Below, in pieces: positions 27,601 to 39,600 of a DNA stretch of 64,000 bases (the first letter of the stretch is position 1; the number at the start of each line of letters is the position of its first letter). The stretch is from assembly GCA_030762175.1 (NCBI GenBank), contig CM060833.1, positions 171,230,501-171,294,500 on the forward strand, written 5' to 3'. Both the position numbers and the translations under genes were made by a program. This DNA is from Metallyticus violacea. Its lineage: Eukaryota > Arthropoda > Insecta > Mantodea > Metallyticidae. The notes under the pieces were generated by a model. The model made no database searches, was not told the origin of the DNA, and saw only the letters and a list, made by a program, of their open reading frames with translations.

Positions 27601-30600
27601 CAAGGAGTCCATGATACACTGGATCAATCTCACATAGTGGCCAATAATTCACATGCTTTAAGAAGAAAAGGTATAGTCTTCTGTTCCTTATTTAAGGCAT
27701 CGACAAGTACAAGAGCAATTAAATGCCCTGCAGAATCAGTGCCTTCATCAATAAACAACCACATGAAGTGATCAGCTAGTTTATTTTGTAAATATGAGAT
27801 TACATCTACATAAGTCTTATACAATGTACTTTCTTCCAGCACATACTGTTGAGTGTATTTGGCAACAAAAGTTTTTAATTTAGGGTTATTAATTTTACAC
27901 AAGGGAATACCAATAGCTAAAAGTGCTTTGCAAAAGTCAAAATAAAATTCACTAACTCTGTTTTCTAAACATGCTATCAATTGCTTTTGATGAAGCTGTT
28001 TATTTGATAGTTTTCTGTTTACATGTTCTATATATTTTGCCATTTTTATGTGCTAAACTACTTGAAATTATTTCTCATTCCCTACATTTTTCTCACTTGC
28101 TCCACAAACAATACCCTATTATCTGTAGATATTAAGTCACCTGAAAATTCCTTCTTTATATTAGTTAATGTACTTCAAAGTTGGTTGGATTTTCTGCATT
28201 TGAAGGACTGGTTTCATTTTTAACAAACTGTGTAACTTTAATTTGTCTAGCACCTTTTATATCGCCATTATAGAAATACTGCAAGCTAAGGGCTTGCTTT
28301 ACAGAATGCATGTAAACATGATGCAACAGGAGATACACTGTATATCACATTACTCCTCTCCAAATAACCAGTTGCATCATCAATTCATCATGTACAACCT
28401 TATTGCCAACTGTATGAACCAAATGAATTAGAAAAAAACCATAAAACTGCTTAAAATGTGCCATATAGGTATTTAAATATTGAAAATATGCATTTATCAA
28501 AATCACAAATAATACACCATAAAATAATGTTCAAATGGGTGTAACTGATATTCTTCTAAGCTGTTTTGCCATGGTCTGCTGGAGATGAAGATTCCAGATG
28601 TTTCATCTGCAACTACGGCAGACATCTTTGGCATGAACAGGTTTTCCTCTCTGGTAACACCGCGTCTGAAGCATTGACTGTCAGTCACTTTATTTATAGT
28701 GCCAGCGCTCTCCGCTGATTGGTTCAGACCAAGCGGAGGCCTGTTGGCTGGTGGGAGGAGCCTGGCCTGCCCTGTACTGCTTCTCTCTTGTGATTGGCTT
28801 GCTATGTTTTCATGTGTTGTATGTAGTACTTTGTTGTTGATTGCTGGAAACCAGTTGCTATTTAGTTTTTGAGCTTCTTTGTTTCCTGTTGAAATTGTTG
28901 GGGTGTTTATGGATTTTGATTGCTTCTCGCTGTAGTTTTGCATGGTAATGTATCATAGATGAAAGAATGCTGGTGTCCTGAAACTTGATGCTGTGTTCCC
29001 CCTCTGCTTCAATGGCATGTTCTGCTGCTGCTGACTTATCTAGACAACAGTTCCTTTTGTGTTCTTTGAGTCTGGTGTTTATGCTGTATTGTGTCATGCC
29101 AGTGTAGACCAAATAGCAGGAGCAGGGAATACGGTAGACACCGGCCAACTACAAAGAGTCCTGGGGATCTTTGACTGAGCGTAGTAGATTTCTTAACTGC
29201 TTAATAGGCTTAAAGATAGTCTTGACACCGTGGCATTGCAGTATATGTTCAATCTGGTATGTGACATTTGTAAAATAAGGCAGAAAGACTTTGGTCTTTA
29301 CACGAGATTGGTCCATTTTTCGCTGATAGGTTGTGGTCTTGCCAGGTGGCAAGCTCTTTTTACTTTTGAATTGAGTAGCATGATAAAAACTCTTGTAAAT
29401 CAGGCTTCACGTGTATGCGAGCCTCAGTTACTGCCGCAAGAACAGCTCCACCTAGAAAAGCATTCAGGCCAATGGCTATTCGTGTATAACTGCTATGAAA
29501 AAATATGTAAATGCATGAACTTTTAGTCCTAATAATAACTTTAGTGATTTTAAGAAATAGTAATATTTTAGTGCATACAAAATGAGCCCATGTGGATCCA
29601 TACTTTAAACAACTATTTGCATATTATTTCAGGATAATAAAACGGCCTGTTTGTAACAGCACTGACTTGACTATTTACAGATTCTGGAGAGGGTCTAGTC
29701 AGCAAGTCAGCACGGATTCTGAGTGCAGGTAGTGCTGATGATGGTGATGGAGCAGCATGTGGCAAATCTGTTGTTCAGGTGGCACATCAGATGATAGCTG
29801 GAAATCTGCTGCGTGGCATCAGCAAGGAGGAACATATGATAGGAGAAGGGTACAACAGAAACAAGCGTCGTGGAAGTAAATCTCTGCCTGCCAGCCCTCT
29901 TGGATCACCAGATACCAGTCCAGATTCCTCTCCACGTATCCATCGAAAATATCACAACAGGTACTTTTTGATCCTTAGACATGTCTTATAATATTATTTA
30001 TTAGGCATTGGATTTTAATTTTTTCCTTAAAAGTCTAGTAATGTATTTTCTTCCTATTAAGTTCCTTTATGTGTATAAGGCCAAATTAACCCCAAATTTC
30101 TTTTTTAAAGTTTGAATTCTTTTAGTCACTATGTTGGCATCAGTTGTAGAAGGTTGTGAATAATTACTAGAGAGAATAATATTAAATGTGGGATATATTT
30201 ATTTTATCATTCACATTTCCACAAACAATTCTTGTATTAAAATAAACATTGTATCACAGTAAATTAAACAGAAATCTTTTATCTTGATGGAAATAAGAAT
30301 AGTGAACATCATGTGCAGCATATCAGAAATGGTAACTGAAAATAAGTATATTATTTTGAAAAAAAAAAAAGTCTTGTAATTAAAGTAGTATCCTTATGTA
30401 ACATATAGGGTGAAACACTTAAATTTGAACAAATTAAACATTATTTTTAAGCAAATTTTTGTTTATGTTATCTGACAGCCAGTTTTGCACAAAAATGCTC
30501 GTATATGCCAGTGTTGAAATACATATCTCCTCCCTGAGGCCACTGTTTCCATTCACATTTTCACCACATTCATCAGAACACCTACATAAACTATAATTAG

Positions 30601-33600
30601 TTTCTGTGTTCTGAAAGAAATGTAGTGACATAATGGCACCCTCACTGAACACAAAACATAGCTTGTGGACACTGGATGGAAATTTCGTTCTAGCAATAAT
30701 CAGGACATCCTCGGGTTGTGGGCAAGCCAGCAGTCATTTCTCTGGTTGAGCTTGACATAAATTTTTTTGTCAGAAAAGTATCTGATTTATCCGACTGCTT
30801 TGTTTTTCAACGAATGCAATTGCAGGTTTCAGTGAGCAATTCCTTGTTCTGGCAGCCTCAGAGAGCATTTATTGTGCCTTTATTGTATAGAACTTGTAAT
30901 GTACATTCTCTGCAATCCTGTGTATGGTTTGCTTACTGAAACATAACACTGATGCCAATGTCTTTATTGCCCTGGATGCTCTCTGCTGGAGTTCATTTCA
31001 CATATTCTCTTGAATGACTCTTTCTGGATGGGTTACCAGAACCTTTCCTAGGCTTCGGAAGCATTATGTTCTGCAACTTGTCATACACAGTGGATCATGG
31101 GTACCCAAATTACCAAATTATTTGTTGCTAATTGCCCCAATCTGAACCCCCTATGTTTGGGCCATAGTTTAAAGGTTACTAACAAGTCCAGACACTCTTC
31201 AGTGGCATTTTTATGCAGCACAATTGGATCAGGTTTGCCAATAAGGGCAGAACTGTTTTACAGAGAATGTGCAGGCACTTCAAGCCAAGGATGGAGGCAG
31301 TCATTTTGCCTGATAGGGTTGAATTAGGTAATTTACTCCAGACAGGTCACACCAGTTTAAAAAAAATGTTTAATTTGTCCAGATTAAAGCACTGCCTGCA
31401 CCTTGTGTTCAACCGCCTTATGGAGAGAAGTGTTAATACATTCCATCTACCCTAAACCTGTTAAACCGAAATTCTCCCACAGACTAGCTGATTACTAATG
31501 TAATTGTAACAGGGGTATCATTCACTTCTCATAACTATTAAAATGTACCTTCTGTGCTTTCTTTTATTAAACCAAATAAATGCTCCACAATCAAGTATGC
31601 CACAATTTCTAGGAAAAGCTTTTTCATTGCAGTGTCATGGGTCTGCAAATGAACTATATAAATTTGTATCCTCCCATATGAAACCAAACAATATTTTGAA
31701 ATGGGAAATATACTGAAAGAGAAAACTCACAGAATATGACTGAAAAAAATGTAGCTTTCCAATATATGTGAGAAGGTAATTTATAAATACAATCTATTTC
31801 AAGCATATGTATCATTTACATGTTACATGAAGCTCAGCTTTGAAATACAAAGACTATATAAAATATGCAAAGCAGCAATAAATCATTTGAAACACATTAA
31901 AACGTATAACTAGCATTGCAAAATGTCCATCAGAGTTTTCATTACAAGGCTTAAAAATCATTAAATCATTGGCAAATAGTTAAGGACATAAAATCATTTT
32001 ATAAACTCTCCCATTAAGGAAATAAACAACCAACTTAAATGCCAGCCTTGAAATATAATCTTTTAACCAGCAATTAGCAAATATTAAACATGGTGTAAAC
32101 AATCTCTTATGAATTAAAACATATCTTTTAAAAAAGAAATTATTTTTAAAAATATATATATATATGGAACTAACACAGTGAAGCCAAGGCACATGAATTT
32201 ATTCATAAATCTCTTCTGAGCCGAAATATTTACAATACTCTTTATAGTTTCATGAATGACTGTTGAATCATTTGAAGAAATTGTGTAGGTATCTGGGGTT
32301 GACTCTGGTAGTCTTGATAAAGAGCTGTCCATTTCCAGGATGTTAAAATTCATAAGGTTTGGCTCTTTTTATATATATATCCTTTACCTAATTCATTTAA
32401 GAATTTTCGAAAAATAAGACATTTTTAAAAAATTTTGTTGGAACTCTCACAGTGAAGCTTGTTAAATGTAAATTATAATTAATCTGTCATCTAACACACT
32501 CTTATGTTTCACTTTTAAATAGAGTGGGGCTTGTTTCGAAGAGACTTCCTCCATCTTCATCCAATTTAACGACTGGTACCAGAAACAAACATCTATGAGG
32601 ACCTGTGGCTCCATCCTGATGGTGTTTTTTTCTTTGTAAACTGGAAAAAACACCACCAGGACGGAGCCACAGGTCCTCATAATTGTTGGTTTCTTGTACC
32701 AGTCGTTAAGTTGGTTGAAGATGGAGAGGATGTCTCTTCGAAACTGGTCCCACCGTATTTAAAAGCAAGTGAAGCATAAGTGTGTTAGACGATAGATTAA
32801 TAATTTGAATTTAAATAACTTGATGTCTTTTTCAATTTCATTGTTTTCATTCCAAAAATGTGCTGCCACAGCTGATTTATCTATTTGTTTGTAACAGATG
32901 TTTCTCCAATGTTGCTTCAACCTAATGCCTATATTTCTCTTTGTTTTTCCTATGTACATTTTTTCACAATCCTTCCAATTAATCTAGTAAATACCGTTTT
33001 TTTTCTCCCCCCCTCTCTTTGGGCATGGAATCTGTTTTGTTTAATTTCAATAAATATTTTACCCTGAATGGGTTTTGAGGTTCTAAAATGATATTTTACT
33101 GCTTGAAACATTTTTTACATTTCTTATTGGTTGACGGGTGGTAAGTGAACTTTTTAAATGTTTTTCCCCTGCTAAATCACTCAAAGTTGTGATTTGTTTA
33201 AATCTTTTTTTGTTTCTGGAATCTTAATTTTTTAGTTAACCATCTGTTGTTTTGCTGAAACCATTGGATTTAGCGGCTTCTATAATGTGTAGATATTTAT
33301 TCTTGTATTCTTCTTTGTACAGTGGTACATTTATTAGTCTGTATGTCCTGCTGTTGAACTGCTTCCTTATTTGATCTTGGATTGAAACCATGGCCTTTGA
33401 TATATGTCTTGCATGTCCTTTCTGTAGATACCAGATTCATGTTTATTATTACATTTTATCGTCTTCAGATCCAAAAATGGCAACATACCCGTTTTCATTT
33501 CGACAGTGAACTTGCAGGCTCTTGTAGGTTTAAAAATTTTAATACATCTTCCACATATTTTTTGTTTATAATGGTGAATACATCATCTATATATCTGTGC

Positions 33601-36600
33601 CAAACTTTAAAAATGTGGGGAAAAGCCTTAGTGATATGCATCTCAAAATAGCTCTTAAATAAGTGTGCTAGGAAAGATGATGATGGGCTGCCCATTACTA
33701 GTCCTGCTTTGTGTTTAAAGATTTTGCCTTTAAAAAAATGTTTCATTTATGCACAACTTAGTAAATCCGAATGTGTTATTCTGTTAGGTTGCTGATTGTA
33801 ATCATTTTCTTAAAAAAACTAATAATTTATTTATGATGTACTGAGAAATTTATCTTTAAATTTATTTATCTGGCCCATGGGGTTTTTTAAACTTGAGGTA
33901 TCAAATTTAGGTAATGAATGAAACTGTAATGATAACCAGTTAGCTAAACAGTAGATCGAAGTATTTTATGTTGTTAATAATTGGCCTCATATTTCTCCCA
34001 GGTTTGTGGATCTTCTGAAGGTCCATATGTCCTGGCTAAAGATGGGTTGTGGACCTTAATTTTGTATCAATTTGTTTTTGTGCTATAACAACATAGCAGC
34101 AAGATTAAATTTTTATTATTTGTCAGGCACAATTTCCCTCTGATAAAAATCAGTTCTCCTTACTGTCTCCACAATCCAATTATTTATTGGATTTCCTTTC
34201 CTTAAGGGATTGTTTTGCAGTTTAGCTGTTTAGCTTGATAAGGTCACTAGCGCATTTATATAAAAGACACTTTTGGCTAACTTCCAGAATAAAATTGTTC
34301 ACAGTGCATTAGAATGCAACATCAGCATTTTAAAGAACATTTTATTTAAATGGGATAGAGCGCTGTGGGTAGAGCCCCATGAAATTTGTAAGTAGCAATG
34401 ATGACAATTGCCACCAATTTTTTATACCATTAGTATTTACTACAGTCGAATAGCATAAAAATATATTTTTCTAATCTTGATGTAATGCAAAATTCTTGAT
34501 TAAACACAAAATTTGATGGTTTCAAGAAAAAACATTTATTTTATTATCAAAACTTGTATTTTCATTGCAAAAATATTATTTATACCAAAAGCAATAATGT
34601 AATTAATATCTTAAAATGGTATAATAAGTGATAATGTTGCCATTTATGTTGTACCACAACCAACTTTATTCATTTGATTGTACTCTCTGGCAACTATCGT
34701 CATCAATGTTGAGCACAAGCTCTATGTGCATAATTACGGCATTCATTATGTACCTAACAGCTTACTTTGAGTGGTTAACAATTGCGCTGCCCTCCCTTTT
34801 TTATATATATATATATTAATGAAACATAAAAATAAAGAAACACTATTAACAATGTAACAAATTAACACTAATAATAAAAGTAGATAAAGATAAAACACAA
34901 AGAAAGAGTCACACTTGAAATTGCTATATTTCGAACTACTGCGAGTTCTTCAATGGCAAGAAGCTAGACCAAGATGTAATAAATAATAAAGTATTTTAGA
35001 AAACACAGAAATAAAATTAAAAGAAAAATAGATAAATAGTAAAGAAGTCAAAAGCACACACGCAAAAGCAAAACACCCAAAGCAAATAAAGCCTATTAAG
35101 CAAAGTTAAAAGCAGCACCAGAGGTGCAAACAATATTAATGAAACATAAAAATAAAGAAACACTATTAACAATGTAACAAATTAACACTAATAATAAAAG
35201 TAGATAAAGATAAAACACAAAGAAAGAGTCACACTTGAAGTTGCTATATTTCGAACTACTGCGAGTTCTTCAATGGCAAGAAGCTAGACCAAGATGTAAT
35301 AAATAATAAAGTATTTTAGAAAACATAGAAATAAAATTAAAAGAAAAATAGATAAATAGTAAAGAAGTCAAAAGCAACACATGCAAAAGCAAAACACACA
35401 AAAGCAAATAAAGCCTAATAAGCAAAGTTAAAAGCAGCACCAGAGGTGCAAACAATATTAATGAAACATAAAAATAAAGAAACCCTATTAACAATGTAAC
35501 AAATGGCATTGAAGAACTCGCAGTAGTTCGAAATATAGCAATTTCAAGTGTGACTCTTTCTTTGTGTTTTATCTTTATCTACTTTTATTATTAGTGTTAT
35601 ATATATATATATAGAGCCATTTATAATATAGTTATGGATTCTCTTTGTCTTACTGCACCAATAATATTTTAACTTCACCCAATAACAATCTTAAGCTTTA
35701 ATAATAGATAAAACTGCACATGGATTGGATTTGAATGGCAGCCTATAGTTACCACTTTTTCATCAGAACCTTGGGGATTATTTAACATAGTTTCTCTTTC
35801 TTACCACACCAATAATATTTTAGCTGCAGCCAATAACAGGCTAGGATTAATAGCAGACAAATATCACTGCAGGAGAGTTTATAATTGTTATTGTTGAGAT
35901 ATCAAATAAAGGTCATATTTGCCTCTTTTGATACTGCCTGGGTATATAATGGCCATGTAGTAATAACAATCACAACATCTTGTTTGATACTTGCCTTAGT
36001 ACAGTCAGCTGTCATTCTCTCATTCCATGCTCTTTCCAGTTAACATCAATAGCAAGAATTCTAAATAGGGAGATACCATAAGGAATCCTTGATCAGCAGT
36101 GTACTATGCTCGAAAAAACTATAAGAACTTGAAGACAATACATGTACTATATGAATGCAATGCCAAAGACAGGAGTGTCGGTTCAGTAGCTATGCCTAAC
36201 GAATACATTATTGAAGGTTTAATGTGAATGATAAAAGGTTACTGATGTGCAGATATTGGGACAAGAGATTGGAGCATGAGAGAAGATGCACATTACTTAA
36301 GCTCATTACCAGTGAAACGCACAGAAGTGCTAAGCAAAAGAATGTGACTTCTTTGAAGTGGCAATTATAGATACAACAGTCTTTCACCAAAGCTAAGAGA
36401 GCAAAAGTTTACCAAATAGAATTCATTCTGGACACAACAGAATTGTTCTTAAGTGCTGGTATCTTTGTTGAAAAACTGGACCATCCAAAAATGAGAGAGT
36501 GGCTGACAAAGTATGTTAAAGGCAGTGGCTTACCTTGTGCTGACAGAATTCATCAGAATTATATTCCTATTGTAGGAATGAAAAAAATAGAACCGAAGGA

Positions 36601-39600
36601 AATAGTGAAAGAGAAATATATGTTCATTATATGCGATGAAATAATGGACAAATCAGGAAACTGCATTATTTCATATTCTGGAGGGCACAGACTATCAGAG
36701 TATGTCCTTGGCAGCCAGTGTTGTTCTGAATAAGATTACAGGAGCAACATGTGCCCCATGTATTGTACAATGTTTAAACAAGTACATTGTTCAGTACCAT
36801 AATGGTTGGTTATTGTAACTGACTTGGCATGTTACATGACTGTGTGTCAATACTCTTAAAGGCTTAGGGGTGACTTTACCCATGTGTGGTGCTGGGCGTA
36901 CAAAATCAATTTGGTGGGAAATATTTGGCAGACAGTCTGGATGAGTTGAACATTACCATTGCCAAAACTAAAGCTGCATTTCATAATTACCAGAAAATGG
37001 AAACATACCTAGATTTTCTTCATGATAAGTATGATGACCCAACAAAGGTGAAGCATTTTCCGATGCCTACCCAAACTAGATGGAATACTTGGTTTTAAGC
37101 TGCCCTTTATAATATGAACATCTTATTGAGTTCATGGAGCAACATCTGAAGAAAACTGTGGAGGTAGATTTTTTGAAAGACATTAACCCCCACTTCCTAA
37201 CTCTGATTCAAGTTGAAACTCAGTTTGTAGCTGATAACTGATAACATTCCTGGAAGAGAATAGCTACCAAACAGTTTATATGCTTTACTCGAAGCTGAAT
37301 GTACTGCAGAATATGCTATCTTTATTAACCAAAGGAATGTTCTCTGTTGAGCTTACTGCTTTGTTTAAAGAAATGCCCTCAGTGAAGAAACCTGAAGCAG
37401 TAAGTCTACTGAAGAAGCCTAACTAAGCTGAATAACTTAAAGGCTGAAGACATGTCAAAGTAAGTGTATGCAGCTCTTGGCAAGTTATTTGACCCTAAGG
37501 TGTTGAACAACACAAACCCATTTATCTTATTTTGATTTAAAGTAAAACACTAAAAATCATGTCGTCACATTAAAACTCTCTTTATGTTTCACAAACACGC
37601 TTATAAAAGTAATTTTGGTACATGTTTCGTGAGGTACATTCCTCACATTGTCAACCAAAACGACTGAGAAGCCAATTTCAGCAAAGTATGTATGTTACTA
37701 TGCTTGCTCTGTTGGTCTGTTAATGAACTTAAACAATATGTTGTCTGCTTCCGGTATATCAAAATTCATAAGTTTGTATTCATATTTTTTTATGTAAATT
37801 TTTTCCCATATACTAAGTTCTTTCGGATGTTGAATTGTTTTTAGTAATGTTATGTCCTCTATTTCGTGATTCTCATTCCAAAAATGTGCAGCCACTGCTG
37901 ATTTTTCTACTTGCTTGTGTCTAATATTTCTCCAGTGTTCCTTTAATCTTATCCCCAGATTTCTCTTTGTTTTTCCTATGTATATTTTGTCACAATCCTT
38001 GCAATTAATTCTATATATACCTGAATTTTCTTCTTTCTTCTTTTTTTGTTTAATTTTATTTAGATTTAATAGTTTACCAACACTATATCTGTTTATTGGT
38101 GCTAGAGTAATGTTGTGCTTTTTGAAAATTTTTTGGAATTTATGGTTAACATAAGGGTGATATGTGAATTTTTGGAAAAGAAAATACTTATCAAAAATTC
38201 ATATTGTATAGTACAAGCTAGGATTATTAGTAAATAAACATTTAATACATAATTATGTGTGTGCATTTCTTAATAGCACCGCCAAATTGTCTATAATATC
38301 AAATTCTTTGATTTTTAAAACAACAAATGGCACATTATAATGGCTGAGCTGTACAATCCTTGATATCCATGCATTAATGTAAATAACATACAATTCACAT
38401 TCTACCCAAGAACTGTATATAAATTTCAAGATATTCTGAAGGATTTTATCATCAGATTGGCACCAGAAAAGAAATTTAGTATTAAAAATCTTCTAAAGAG
38501 CAAAATTAATGAGAGTATTCCATCAGGAAAAATAATTATGAGTTTCTCACTCACCACCAACAAATCATAAACATAGCAGAAACTAATGGATACAACAAAG
38601 ACACAGTAATAAAAATCATCAATAAAACCAAAAAACAATGAGATGTTTCCTCACTTAAAAGTGCAAAAGAAAGGTACAAATTCAAAAGTTTCACATATCA
38701 CCCAATTTACCACAATAAGTTCAAAAAGATATTCAAAGAACAAGGAATTATGTTAGCCCCAAAGAACAATTTTAATATATAGAACTTATTAGGTTGCAGA
38801 GTAAAGGACTACATGCCAGCAGAACAAAAGTCGGATATTTACGAAATAAAATGTGCAGAGTGCAATAAAAAATACATTGGAAAAATGAAGAGGAATTTGG
38901 AAATCCGGGAAAAAGAACACTTTAGAAATATTCACTTAAAACAAATTGATAAATCAGCAATAGCAGCGCACTTTTGGAATAAAAATCATGAAATTAAACC
39001 AGAGATAAAACTGAAACTGAAACAACTTCATAACGCAATAGAACTTTCCACTTGGGAAAACATTTTCATTACAAAAAATAAGGATAATTTGATGAATTTC
39101 GATTTCCCTCCAATGGATGAACTCGGCAAATTCCTAATAGAACCAACAGATGCCTCCACAAGAACATCAAGACACCCAACCGCCACATATAACAACAGTT
39201 TATCTACAGGCTGAAGATGGGAGGGATCACTACCAAAACATATGTCCAGATTTTATGTAAGTGAATGGAGTTATTGTGAAAAAAAACGTATTACATTGTT
39301 TATAAATCATGAGTTTATCAAACAAACTGTAAAGAATAGAATAAGATTATATTGGGAGAACTAAGAAAAGTATGGGCACACATCTGAAAGAACACATCAA
39401 TAACATTAAATGTAATTGAAATGAATTCAATAATCCAGCTCTAATTGGTTTTGATTCTGACACCATACTGAAACATTTTACTGGCATTCCATCTTTTCCT
39501 ACTGCCTTATTCTCCTTCCCCATCTGAACCTGCTCAAACACGACTTCACACCAAAACTCTCTATCCAGCATCTCATTGTATTTTAATTTCATCACATCAC

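Noticed and set aside
29779..29991. Short ORF with its own ATG at 29779
   Set aside because: It is the inside of coding exon 3; the frame continues upstream to the acceptor at 29680.
35270..35509. Leu-rich minus-strand ORF as a membrane protein
   Set aside because: It arises from low-complexity A-rich DNA of the 320-bp tandem unit and is not kept between units.
34800..35612. CRISPR array (repeated units)
   Set aside because: The units are 320-bp full-length tandem copies without short repeat/spacer structure, in a eukaryotic genome.
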